This document shows positions 1 to 11,129 of a DNA stretch of 64,000 nucleotides, one piece after another. The stretch is taken from NCBI GenBank assembly GCA_014549065.1, contig JACDOX010000007.1:5635034-5699033 (forward strand). The letters are read 5' to 3'. Position 1 is the stretch's first letter. The number at the start of each line of letters is the position of its first letter. Origin of the DNA: Cardinalis cardinalis. Taxonomy: Eukaryota > Chordata > Aves > Passeriformes > Cardinalidae. Made by a program: the position numbers and the translations under genes. The notes under the pieces were generated by a model. It did no database searches. It saw only the letters and a list, made by a program, of their open reading frames with translations, and had not been told where the DNA came from.

Positions 1-1300
1 AGGTGTTTTTCTTTTAATTCTGTTATTTAAAAAATACTTTCTTTTAGGAATTTGAAATTAAGATCTGAGGCAAATTTTAATTGTTTGAAACACATATCTG
101 AGAGACACATCTTCATTAATCCAATTTTTGCCAAAAGGATTGCAACCAAGATATGAACCAGTTAAAGAATTAGCTGGGAAATTACAAGGAGAAAAATAAG
201 AGATCGCAGAGAAGCAAAGTCCATGGGGCTTTATTGATCAGAACAGAATATAGGCCAATGAAGAAACATTTTATTAAGCCACTGGAAGCCAGCCCAGAGG
301 ACTGACCAAACTTTGATTTGCCTCTAGAACGTCAGCTGCCAGGTAAACAAGAGTATTAGAGCATCATTGACTCCAAACTGGTGAGCAAAGAAGGTCACCA
401 ACAGCTGTTTAATAGTAAACCTCCTCCTCCATCTCTGAGGGTGCCAGGAAGGATGACACTTAAAAGTTGTTCAGTCACACACTGAGAGTGATGGTAGCAC
501 TTGTTATGTCATCCTGAAAAACATACTGGTTCTAGAGAACCACTGTACTTCTCATCTGAATACACAATGGGCTTGACAGTCACACAAGAAATTTCCATGA
601 CTGGAAATTGCAATCTTACAGAAACAGCATAATAGAACTTCTTGCCTATGTCCAGATAGCAGAACATAACCTCAGAAAATGCCTCCTTTCTCCATTGTCT
701 TCTGGCAGGGTTTTACTGATAGAGGTGGAGAGCACAAATCAAGATAACACTTGCTGTTGTGGAAAACCATCAGAAACAGTACATTGAATAAAAATAATGA
801 GTAAGATAATAAAGAATTTATAAATCCATATAATCCATATATAAAGATAAATAATCAAGTCAGCCCATCTATCCATGCATCTAGTAACTTTAAAGATGTG
901 ACCTAGCTCCAGCCTGCTCAAAAGAGCAGTTGTTCTGGATCTGGTTTTGTCTACAGAAGCCTGGTTAGTCAGATAATCTTCTCTGGTATTTCAGTGGGAA
1001 AACTACAGGAATCAGAGCTCCTACACTGGGAAGATCATGGCAAAGTGAAACAAGGAAGCTGGGCTTCTACTCACTGTGCGTGTAGCAGAACAAGTCACAG
1101 CTGGCAATTCAGAAGTGCAGTCCAGCTACCCACCGTCAGCTGTGGAAGATTACTTGTTCCAGGTAGATCTCTAGAAGGGAAGACCTTGCATGGAAGGATA
1201 AAATAGAGAGGATAGATTTGCACAATGCATATTGAAATGATGCATATTGGCGTTACCCTGTGCTAGGCAAGCATAATAAACTTCTCTGAAAGACAGTGAA
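1..1300. other. Unique non-coding sequence
   Basis: AT-rich DNA with no recognised repeat. The only stop-free frames are 60-70 codons and none has a domain or splice context. Confidence 0.6.
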
Positions 1301-1745
1301 CACANAATCATAGAATCATAAAATGGCCTGGGTTAGAAGGGACATCAAATGTCATCTAGTTTCAAGGCCTCTGACATGGGCAGGAACACCTTCCTCTAGA
1401 CCAGGTTGCTCAGAGCTCCATCTAACCTGGCCTTGAACACTTTCAGGGATGGGGCATCCACAGTTTCTCTGGGCAACCTGTTCCAGTGCCTCATCACCCT
1501 CTCAGTAACAAATTTCTTCCTAAGATCTAATCTAAACTTATTCTCTTTCAGTTTGAAACTATTCCCCCTTGTCCTATCACTACATGCTCATGTAGAAGGT
1601 CCCTCTCCATCTTTCTGGCAGGCTCCCTTCAGGTAATGGAAGGCTGAAATTAGGTTGCCCCAAAGCATAGTCATGGTCATGTCCACCAGGAGTCTTCAGG
1701 CAGAACAACTTGGATTCTTGACCAGTAAGTCTCTAGCCCAGGGAC
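1301..1745 (-). mobile_element. CR1 LINE 3' fragment
   Basis: A 5'-truncated copy of the bird CR1 non-LTR retrotransposon in reverse orientation. Reading the plus strand, it opens with the complement of the CR1 tail (two CATAGAAT-type octamers at 1303-1320). It then runs through the familiar 3' region: 'ggttagaagggacatcaaa', 'gaccaggttgctcagagctc', the 'cttgaacactttcaggga' block and 'ctattcccccttgtcctatc'. Similarity fades after about 1700. This part of CR1 covers the end of ORF2 and the 3'UTR and is not coding here. The octamer tail and antisense order identify family and strand clearly; only the right boundary is approximate. A 76-codon stop-free stretch at 1406-1636 is just antisense CR1. 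Confidence 0.93.
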
Positions 1746-3104
1746 TGCTGGAGATAGGAAGGAAGGATGTAACAAGGGAGGAGTCACTCCAGAAATGGCC
1801 AGTTTCTTAGTTCTTCTGCAGGATCTGCTGCTGGCTCATCAGAGAAAAAGTGCTAGGCTGGATGGAACTTCTCTACATGCAGAGCAGCTCTTCTGCTCTC
1901 TACTCACCTGTCACCAATATTCCTTCTTATTCCAATATTCCTGCTTTCAGCCCCATTTCCATGCAGTGCTACCATCCCTGGACTCCTTAAGAAGGATTGC
2001 AAGCATCACGGGACATTACTGCTGATGCGATCATCAATGACTGCTGCTGGAAATCCATGCAGAAATATGTGCTGTGCACAGGGAAGCAGACAGCAACAAC
2101 ACCCAGCTCTCCTTCCCCCTCTCCCTTCCTCCCCCTGTAATTGAAATTCAAGGACTGTAAGTCCCACTATCTCCTGTCAGGATAGTTCTGTTCCTTGGGG
2201 AAGGGGTCAGCAATAGCAAGCCATGTCTTAGCAGCAGTGTGCCGTCCCACATGTGTAAAAACCAGTACGTGCAGGTTGACATCTGATTTTAGCCAAGATT
2301 TTCTGGATTGCAAGAATGAGGGATAAGAGCAAATCCATATGCACAGGATGACCAAAATAACAATGTTTTGCTTGATCTAATTTGGAGGTTAATTTTCCTC
2401 ACAGAAGGGACGGAGAAGTCTGACAGATTGTGGAAACACCTCAATCCATTTAAGACAAGCCACAGCTGTGTATCTTTGAGGAGTGAGGCTTTCTGTAGTC
2501 CCAAGCATTTTGTAGTGACATTTATATGCAAATCATCGAGTCAGGGCCAGGCCAGGTCTGACAGCAGTAGCCAGAGTCAAACACATTCTCATGATCAGCA
2601 GGCAAGTCCATAGTGACAGGGCAGGTCCCGTGTCAAGCTAGGAGCAGGGGCCATGGCCAGGCAAGACTGAAACACAGCTGGAGCTAGAGCAGAGACGGAG
2701 CTGCAGTGGAGCTGCTGAGCAGGACATGTGGGTGGAGGCCCTATGGGAGTCTGATGAGAGCGGCTAAGGTTCATTAATGCACTTAGGACCCTGACACACG
2801 TTTTCTAGGACGTATGAACAGGAGAGGTGAAAAAGTACTAAAGAACTTTGGACTGAGCCAAAGATATTTATTTATTATTGGATATTTATCTGTTGTTAGA
2901 TGTTTATTATTACTGTTAGTTACTTACTATTGTTATATATTTAGTTGTTATTAAATACGTATAATTAGTAGATGTTTAGAATGGAGACTCGACAAGGTAA
3001 AGGCCTTTTCAAGCCTCTAAAGGAGGAAAATGATGTCTTAATCTTTAGCTCTCATATTTTTTAGATTCTGTACTGCCTTAGTGTGTGACTCTGAACTTCA
3101 TATA
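1746..3104. other. Unique non-coding sequence
   Basis: A GC-richer patch at 2537-2766 (gtcagggccaggccaggtct and similar) could be a worn repeat I do not recognise. It is followed at 2866-2970 by AT-rich ttatta/gttatt low-complexity sequence leading into the LTR. No gene seen. Confidence 0.5.
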
Positions 3105-3462
3105 AAGTGTTAGCAAGTTCTTTTCACAGTTTAGTTAGACAAAACAATCCTTTTCCAGCCTGACAACCAAGGACACCATTGCAGCCTCAGGCCCAAAAGG
3201 TATAAATAACAGCAAATTGATGAGAGCAGTCTGGGAAGATGGGACTTCATAACCTGATGCTGGGGTAATTGGACAATTAACCCCAACATGTAAATGGTCC
3301 AAAACTTATAAAAGTGTGAAAATTCGTTGTACACCTTGGGCAGAGCCATGGCTGGACTCTTGTACTGCCCAAGGTGCATCCTTTAAAGCGGCTTTTTAAT
3401 AAATACCTTTTTTAACCCTTTAATTCTGTCTAGCCTCTGTTCCAGGTCAGCCTCTTTAGGCA
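3105..3462 (+). mobile_element. Solo LTR of an endogenous retrovirus (songbird type)
   Basis: This stretch resembles LTRs I know from passerine genomes. In order it has 'aggcccaaaaggtataaata' (3190-3209), a 'gtaattggacaatta' block, a TATA box (TATAAAA, 3307-3313), 'catggctggactcttgtact', 'ctttaaagcggctttttaat', a polyadenylation signal (AATAAA, 3398-3403) and a terminal 'ctgtctagcctctgttccag'. The promoter-then-poly(A) order sets plus orientation. No tRNA-primer site, gag, pol or env follows at 3463 onward and no partner LTR is present, so it is a solo LTR left by recombination. The 5' edge is uncertain and no target-site duplication could be assigned. Family name not assigned. Confidence 0.8.
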
Positions 3463-3618
3463 TCTGTTCACTCCACAAAATAAGAAGCCCCAGCTGTTCC
3501 AGTATGGTCCATGCCACAGGAGTGCCAGACAGAGTCAGATGTGTCCTGTCTCATTGTTTTGCCCCAGAACACTTCAAAAACAAGCAAGTAATGGTTAGCA
3601 CCAATCTGCAGTGACCAA

Positions 3619-3646
3619 GCCCAAGAGAAGAGGCCCAAGAGAAGAG
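3619..3646. repeat. 14-bp tandem duplication
   Basis: Two head-to-tail copies of gcccaagagaagag lie just downstream of the solo LTR. Replication slippage is the likely cause. Confidence 0.85.
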
Positions 3647-4262
3647 ACCCAATGTGACATTTGCTTTCCTCACGCCCAAAAAAGCCAGCAACAAACAAAC
3701 TCTAAAGGGAGGTTAGGAGGAATATTAAAGGTTTCAGTTGCAATAGGTTTTTAAAACAATCATGATACAATTTAGCACAAAGTATTACATTTTTAGTTTT
3801 CATGGTTTATATGCAAGATTACAGAGACCTACCTTTGGATTTCTCAGCTTTTGCTGTTTTCAAACTCACTCATAGGATTCTGATCATTACTTTTTTTTTT
3901 TTTAAATGAGTTTCTTCACAAGAAAACAAGTAGCTGGGTGAGCCCATGAACTAATGCAACTTAATCTCGAACAGCTTTTGTTCTTGCGATAACTGGCTTT
4001 TAAACTTTCTTTATGCCTTTATTATTGACCAGAGACTGAGTCTATACAGGAGCAAATACTTTGCTGCAGAGCAAGATCCCATGTTACCTGCAGGAAGAAT
4101 TTCCTGTGGCTGATCAATCATAACGACTCCTTTCGAAGAGTTTCTCTGGAACCTAGGCAGACATTTCTGCCCCCATAAGGATTAAGAGTATAGACCCTTC
4201 CTACTCTGTGCTAATTTCATAGATCTTCAAGGAACAAAGTATGCTGAAAATCTGTGACACTC
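3647..4262. other. Unique non-coding sequence
   Basis: No ERV internal sequence follows the LTR. A short T run lies at about 3891-3903. Nothing else recognised up to the GGAA array. Confidence 0.55.
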
Positions 4263-4394
4263 GGAAGGAAGGAAGGAAGGAAGGAAGGAAGGAAGGAANA
4301 GGAAGGAAGGAAGGAAGGAAGGAAGGAAGGAAGGAAGGAAGGAAGGAAGGAAGGAAGGAAGGAAGGAAGGAAGGAAGGAAGGAAGGAAGGAAAA
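4263..4394. repeat. (GGAA)n microsatellite
   Basis: About 32 uninterrupted GGAA units, broken only by one N at 4299 followed by a phase slip, then grading into aaaagaaagag. The N probably marks unresolved repeat length. Stop-free frames across it on both strands are artefacts of the 4-bp period. GGAA is also the ETS-factor core, so long arrays can bind ETS proteins, but nothing here shows that this one does. Confidence 0.98.
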
Positions 4395-5261
4395 GAAAGA
4401 GAAAAATGCTAAGTGCCATTTCATAGGAAAGCAAGTTAATTTTGACATACTGGTTGTAAAAACTCTATTAGAAAAAGCAAAACCAGGAAAACAGAGGAGT
4501 TTTTAGGGGATACTTAAAAATGCTAATAAGTAAGATGCTAATATCTTACATTTTCTTGAAATACATAGATCAAAGTGTATTGAATAGCTTATGCCTCATC
4601 TGTAAGGCAGAAGAGAATTACAAATGTTTTGAACCTTGCACAAGATCAGAATGCAGATCATCGCAGGGTTGACAGCACTACCTGAGTGTTATCAGTGCTA
4701 TTTAGTGTTAATACCTAAAACTACTAGAAGATAAATATTATAACTTCATTCATTTGCTCTTTCAGAAACAGAGCAAGGACAGAGATAATAACAGGGCTAT
4801 GTATTCACCACATTTGTCAAAACAGAAGAGCAAACAGCTACTTTTTGAAATCTTCATCAGGGAAATCTTGTATCAGGGAAGATACAAGTAATCCCTTTAC
4901 TTTCTGAATAAAAAAATAATGTGAAAGATCATAATCTTTGGATGTTTCTTCAGGTTTCATCTCCAAACTTTTCTCCTTCCCTTAATCCAAAACATATTAT
5001 AGAAAACATGGCTGGAAGTGTTCTCAAAAATCAGCTTAGTTCCTCCTTTTAACCCACATCCAGACATAACTAAAACAACAGCAATTATCTCCCTTAATGA
5101 TGGAGATTTACAGCTTTCTCAGGCAGTATAATTCAGTGCTAGGGTACCCTTTCATACTTTAGCCCTTGATTTGGCCATGAATCTCCTTTACTGCAGTTTA
5201 GGTCCATTATCTTTTGTCGTATGCATTGTGAATGCTCTGACAACAAGCTATTACTTCCCAG
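4395..5261. other. Unique non-coding sequence
   Basis: AT-rich and featureless. No repeat family or exon-like structure seen. Confidence 0.55.
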
Positions 5262-5476
5262 CAAGTGCTTGCATACCTAAGGAATATTTCTCCTGCCTTC
5301 CTTTGGAGTTCTCTTTTTCAGACTAAATAAACCTAATTCTGCTTTTGTTTTCCTTGCTGATCACAGTTTCCAGTTATTCTTTTTAATCTCTGCAGAGTAC
5401 ATCCATTTGGACCACATATTTTCTGAAGTATGGTATCCAAAACTGTATGGAACAATCCAGCTGAGACTTCCATTCA
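5262..5476 (-). mobile_element. Old, highly diverged CR1-like fragment
   Basis: The plus strand shows the block order typical of antisense CR1 upstream of the 3' end: 'gttctctttttcagactaaa' (5308-5327), then 'taaacctaattctg', 'ttttctgaagtatggtatcc' (5419-5438), 'aaaactgtatggaacaatcc' (5439-5458) and 'agctgagacttc'. In younger copies these read roughly as ctcttctccagactaaacaa, ctgaagtgtggtgcccagaa and ctccagctgaggcctcac. Divergence is far higher than in the other CR1 copies here, which suggests an ancient L3/CR1-type insertion. Family is likely; subfamily and both edges are uncertain. Confidence 0.55.
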
Positions 5477-8400
5477 TCCACATTTTGACATGTCCAGATG
5501 TTTTTTCTTTTGTCTTGATTTAGTCTTGTGCAAGCTCTGTCAGTGTATAAGGACATGAATATTTGAAAAAAAATTAAGGCACCAAATTAAAACCTGAAGG
5601 GTTAAAGCATATAGTACAGGAGTTTGAGAGAACCCAAACTGTGAGAATTTCGTGATACTGTGATAACTACATGAATGTGCTCCAGCTACAGCCCTTGGAA
5701 GCCAACTCCAGGATTTGCAGGACCTTCTGTAATGAGGCACCTTGCAGCTTTCAGGGCTTACTTCCCCCAAGAGCCTTCAGACTTACAGTTTTGGGAAAGC
5801 TCAGACTCCACTGAGGTTTCCACTGAGGAACCCAAAATTTGGCAATATGCCTCTTGGATGTCCCTTGAACCAGAGGGATAAATGACCTCTTTTGCCAGGA
5901 ATTCAGCAACTCAGACGGGAATTCTACAGGACGCCTGTGTTACAAGATGGTGAAAAATACTTGTAAAATACCCTCAACTAAATATTAATTGATCGAACCC
6001 TAATTAATTGGAGAACTTCAGCCTAACTTTGAAAGAGGTACATTTGCCCTCAAAAGAGGCAATACATACAGATGCATATATAGTTGCTCTTCAGAAGTTT
6101 TCTTTCCCCAGCAGCCAGGTGTTGTCTTTGCCTCACTACAGTCATGGATGGGCACTGGGAAGTGAGAATTAGAATTCCATCCTGCCAACAGCATAGTGGC
6201 CCTAATTTTCTGAGTTTTCAAATTGCAGGAAACCTAGCTGCAGTGAAAGTTTATATACTTATGACTATATTGAACTTTGTCTCTATAAAATCCACTGCTG
6301 TTCAAAGTAGTGTAGTTCCATGCATCTTCCATGGTGGTTTTGAGCAAAGATAAAAAACCACTGAACTTCCAGTATCTTCTAAAATCTCTTTCCATAGCCC
6401 CAGACCCCAGACAAGGATTAAAACTATTAAATGTACCTATGTTAGGTTTAAAACAGCCTTTAGTGAGCTATAGACATGATTAGAAATAGAATTAGCAGGT
6501 ATTAGCAAATACCTGCCAGTGAAGTATGGAGGGGATACCATTAAGACTTTTGGTGTGGTTTATGTTCCTCTGTAGCTGATTCCCTTTTTAATTACTTTTG
6601 CCACTATGAGAAAGCTAGCAGGGTTCTTCACTGAAAAGACCAGGACAGAGATGCAGAGAGGTTCATCAATCTTCACGGGTGACAGACGGACAACAGAGGA
6701 GTTTTCTGCCAGTCACTTTCTCTTCTCCTGGAAGTGTTCTGCTGAAGCTGTTTGCATCGCCTTGCCCTGTGCCATCTCCCACCTCCCAAAAAAGTTAGTG
6801 CCACCAATGACCTCACTGTCACCAGCATTCACAAGGACACACAAAATTTGCTGTGAAATGAGCTCCTACCCATCCTCATCCCAGATCTCTGAAGCTGAGT
6901 ATTTTTTCATTCATTTCCCTTCCTAGAAAATTCATCTACACAAATCAATCTGATTCTCTCTGGAAATTTGATCTATAAAACTGAAATATTTTTGTCTCCC
7001 AGCATCACAAGTTTTCCCTTCCTTTTGCCTCAAATTATTTTTGAAGATCTTTAAGATCCAAGTGGGGTGAGACATTGAATTCTACACTTTGATTCCTGCA
7101 GACAGTAGATCTATCTTCTTCTTTTCATTCTGTCTGCTACACTAAAGATGCAAAAGATAGCAAGTTGCATTGGGGCATTCTTCTACAAGAAGGAAGTTTC
7201 CTACAATACTTCCTATTTAATAGCCTTTCAGACTCTTTTGGCATTTTAGTATGTGAAACAGATCCTTCAACTTCACTGCAGTTTCATAGGTCTTCTCCAA
7301 AACACATGCTCGGAACACCTTCTGATCCTGACTTTACCAATACCAGAAACCAGTATCTCCATGTAGACATGACCTTCTAACCATGGCCTCCAGTCAGAGA
7401 AGCAGACTAGGGAGATGGTGGCAAACAAAAGTGAGCACACCCAAACCATTAAGCAAAGCAAACTGAAACACACATCAACTGGACCTACACAATTGCATGT
7501 ATTCCTCTCACAGGATAGAAGTTGTGCAGGGCAGTCGAAAGAAGGAACAGTGGGCAGGTAGTTGATGCACAGGCAGAGGCAGTGCAGGGAATGAGATGAG
7601 CAAGGTGCTTTGATTCAATCCTTTTTCTACAGGCCTATGGGAGGTAGGGTACCACAAGTCTGAGTAAGAAAGCACTGCCAGCCTTGAAATATGCAGGATA
7701 GGGCTTAGAACACCATTTTTCCCCCCAGTCAACACATTGCCAATGCAAATGTTTTCTTCCTCGGAAAAATAAACCATAGAGTTAGGTAGAGAAAAATGAA
7801 TATTCCAAACTCAAGCAACTCCTTTTTTCTTTTATTTTCTTTTTATTTTTTAAATTTTTTTTTCGATTTTATTCCTTTCCCTCCTAATTATATGACATTA
7901 ATGAGTTAAGATAACATTTCTGCAAAATGCCTTAATCTTTTAGGTTCTTTGTAACCCAACATTTTATTGAAAATTATAATCCTGTCCATTGTTCCCATAC
8001 TTGTACCAGAAAACATCAGTAGCCTCCAGAGCCTAGCTGACACGAGATGGGTTCTTGAATAGCTCAGAATACTTGCTCTTGAATACTCAATGGAAACTGG
8101 TAGAAAGCAACAGCTATTGTCAAAAGGTGGCTGCAGCGTTCTGATAGATATCTAATGATTCAGTGCCCAGCAACCTGTAGCAAATATATCTTAGACTGCC
8201 CATCAGTAAAGAAATTGAGACCAGACAGACAAATTTTTTAAACACACCTTACCAATGTCACCTACTAACAGAGGAGAATTGATCACAGAGTCACCCTTCT
8301 CTTCCTTGTATATTATTGCCAGGAAAATACAAACCAATCCAAAAAGTCCAACAGGTAGGACAATATGGATTCATTTCCACGCACACTACAGCTCTCGCTT

Positions 8401-8520
8401 CAGAAGACAAAGTGCTTGGTTGAGGTCCAAGATGCATGCCAAAAGTGGCCTCCCTTCACAAGGGAGACTGGGTTGTACATTGTTCATTTCTGTTCATTTC
8501 TTTGTTTCACTCTCCTGTGG
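5477..8520. other. Unique non-coding sequence
   Basis: Apart from the pyrimidine tract near 7.85 kb nothing was recognised. The 106-codon frame at 6606-6926 has no domain and lacks convincing splice signals. Confidence 0.5.
7820..7885. repeat. Pyrimidine-rich low-complexity tract
   Basis: T-rich sequence with scattered C (ctccttttttcttttatttt and onward) and almost no G. Low-complexity DNA; no gene or element is attached to it. Confidence 0.8.
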
Positions 8521-8569
8521 TAAAATCCTTGACCCAGTGAAGTCATTACAACCTTTGTCAAGGATTTTA
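8521..8569. repeat. Perfect 13-bp inverted repeat (hairpin)
   Basis: taaaatccttgac (8521-8533) is exactly complementary to gtcaaggatttta (8557-8569), with a 23-nt loop. The arms do not extend outward. The motif order (aaatcc, then a gtgaagtca block, then ggattt) recalls an old palindromic interspersed repeat seen in sauropsid genomes, but that link is from memory and weak. Confidence 0.75.
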
Positions 8570-9425
8570 ATCTTGCCCCATATTAAGTATCTACTTATAA
8601 CTAAGGGAAGCTTTCCTGTGCAAGGACAGAGCGTTCCCAAAGTGCCATCTAAGGCTGAAATAATTCCCCAAGGAGCTGGGAATCATCACAAATCTCATTA
8701 CCTTCTTGTACAGGGCAGTTTGAATTTGCTCTCAGTAACATGAATAGCAACACATATTTTAAAACAAAACACATTTGAACATAATGAACATTAAAAACAA
8801 AAGTTAAGGCAGTGAAGCCTTAGTAAAGCCAATGGTAATACCAGATAGTGCTGCAGCAAAATTCTTAATTAAAAATAGAAAAAATTGAAATAAATTAGAC
8901 TGCTCCATTTGTAAAAAGGCCAAACCCCCATTTTGGAAAGGCTTTTCATCCTAAGCAAGCTACATGGAGCACTGACTTTACAGTTGACAAAGACTTTGAA
9001 GCAGCAAAACCCTGCTGCATGTGATGAGATGCAGGACAAAATGGTGATGCAAAAATAGAAGGATAAATATAACTAAATGTGCCACGCAGAACCCAGAAAG
9101 CTGAGGCAGGTGTTGTCATAGCTGTCAGCTTTCAGGTTCCTTCTTTCTTCAATTTTTTCAAATCATGTCTTGATTCTTCCATAAAAACCATGGAAAACGA
9201 CCAGATATGAGATTTTTTCATTTAAATCCATAACTCCAAGTGTTTTGAAAAACCGTCTAAAACCTGCAACCCAATAATCTTGATTTTTGTTTCAAAACTT
9301 TGTTTCTGAGAAATTAGGAAAGACAAGTTTTTCCAGAGGAAAAAAATAATAGTTTTAAAATATTAATGCCTCAGATAAAACGCATAAAAATACAATTAAA
9401 TATTTTATAAAAATTGAAGTACTTC

Positions 9426-9443
9426 TTACTTGTAAACAAGTAA
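9426..9443. promoter_or_regulatory. Palindrome containing a forkhead-type site
   Basis: ttacttg-taaa-caagtaa is an inverted repeat with 7-bp arms and a 4-nt centre. Its middle reads tgtaaacaa, which matches the forkhead (FOX) consensus. It is a sequence match only; no gene is nearby to regulate. Confidence 0.3.
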
Positions 9444-9586
9444 CCTAGAAGAAATTGCAGCATGAAAATACTGAGTTTGCGCTTCTTAATGAAATCTCAG
9501 AGGCAAAAGTATCCCAAGTTGTGTCACTTCTGTGACATGGTCCCAAATGAGAAAATCCCCAGCGCTGTGACACTGTTACAAAAATA

Positions 9587-9598
9587 GCCAGCGCTGGC
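9587..9598. repeat. 12-bp perfect palindrome, CpG-containing
   Basis: gccagcgctggc reads the same on both strands. The core ccagcgctg also occurs at 9559-9567, 29 bp upstream. CpG is rare in the surrounding sequence, so two copies this close stand out. Confidence 0.7.
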
Positions 9599-10589
9599 AA
9601 GAGAGCATCAACTGACTTCAGTAAAGGAGGGAAATACTGGCAAGCTCAAGCCTTGACCTCTAGCAGTGATATTCTTGTTTCAAGACTTGGAGGTCTACAC
9701 ACATATCCACCTATTTCTGTCAGAGTCTACCCTTGCTGCAATCTATCCCCGGGCAGAGAGCCAGTGCAAAATCTCTCCAGCACAGAATCCCCACTTGAGC
9801 CATGGGTTTAACTGGAACATAATGAAGGGAGTGGCTGAAAATAACCTGCCCTTACAAGGCAATCACATTTCAGGATTCCCAGGCCATAGGGAAAAAGTAT
9901 CTGTAAACAGCAGGGTCTCTGGGTCCTGCCTTTCCCACCACCTTCTTCTCCTTGGAAAAGGAAACCTTGAGAAACTTTTGTGAAAGCAGCAGTCCCAATG
10001 TGGGAAAGAGAACTTTCAGTGGCTTGGTTCTCCCTTGAACTGCCCCTCTGTGGCTATGCCAACTGCAGGCGAGCAGTGGAGTGCACTTTTTCCCAGTTCT
10101 GTACAATGTGAGAGCAGGGGAATGTGTGCTCCAGGAGCCTCTTTGCAGACGGTGAGTTTTTTTTCTGTATGCGTTCGTCTTTTCCGCTAGCTCGTAATCT
10201 GCCCCCTAGCTTCCCTGGGGCCAAGGGGAAGAGGATGATCTTTATATAGCTGTCCTCGGGGACTGGGTGAATCACAGAGTAGCATCTAATCCCTCTTGCA
10301 CTCTGCAACTGTAAAACATCCCAGCTGAATTTCAAGCCAGGGAAAATAAGTTGCAGTTTTACGTACAAAAATCAGGCAGAGAGATCACAAGCACAGTTAG
10401 AGGAGTTATCAGTTTCCAACATAGAACTCAAACTGAAAAATTAAACAAAGGGAAAACAACCAGAGACCAGGGAGGGTGCAGAAACCACCTAGAAAGGCCA
10501 AGATATCATGCTCTTTATCTTGGCACTTAATTTTTCATAAGTTTTTAAAAAATAATATTCAGTAGTCATTGGGTGAATCTAGTGCATGA

Positions 10590-10627
10590 TTTTCTTTTCT
10601 TTCTTTCTTTTTTTTTTTTTTTTTTTT
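10590..10627. repeat. Pyrimidine/poly-T tract
   Basis: tttcttttctttctttcttt followed by an uninterrupted T run. Low complexity. It could be the reversed A-tail of an old retroposed element, but the sequence to its left shows no recognisable body. Confidence 0.85.
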
Positions 10628-11110
10628 AATGGAGAGGGCAAGGAGCCATGTTTTTGTAAAAGCTTGGCCACCATGTTTGGTATCTGAGCTGTATATCATG
10701 CACTGTTTGTCATTTCACGCCACTTAGAACAAATCCCAGCTGGCTGGAATCCTAGTCCTGTGGACTGTGAGTCATGGATATTAAATGACCATCATGTGAG
10801 CTCCTGCATGCTGCTGTGTTTAGTGTGTGGCACTGTAAAGTTGTACAGTATCTTATCACAGAAGATCATCAGCATGCATACACAATTTGAGCAGGAGCTC
10901 TTTCATAACAACACAAATTATTTGTTTTAGCAAGAGACAGGAAAGGGGTAGAGAAGCTGAAGCAAAGTTCCAACATTTATGTGATTTTTGGAAGACCAGT
11001 AAGACACAGAAAATCAGTTGCTGGTTCTGTAGCAGCAGATCTGGGGCAAGAATGGAAAAGGTACTGTCCATAGTAGAAGGCTTTAAAAGAATCTTTAAAT
11101 CTGCTTGAGG

Positions 11111-11129
11111 AAATCCTGTAGCAGGATTT
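11111..11129. repeat. 8-bp-arm perfect hairpin
   Basis: aaatcctg-tag-caggattt: perfect arms around a 3-nt loop. Too short for a microRNA precursor and followed by no T-run. Recorded as local symmetry only. Confidence 0.6.

Noticed and set aside
4201..4448. Lys/Glu/Gly- and Leu/Pro/Ser-repeat frames
   Set aside because: Pure by-product of the GGAA microsatellite.
8255..8743. 162-codon stop-free frame, plus strand
   Set aside because: Composition is not protein-like, no domain is seen, and it contains the 13-bp inverted repeat.
10640..10860. Possible conserved non-coding element
   Set aside because: Impression from composition only; a single sequence cannot show conservation and no symmetric structure was found.
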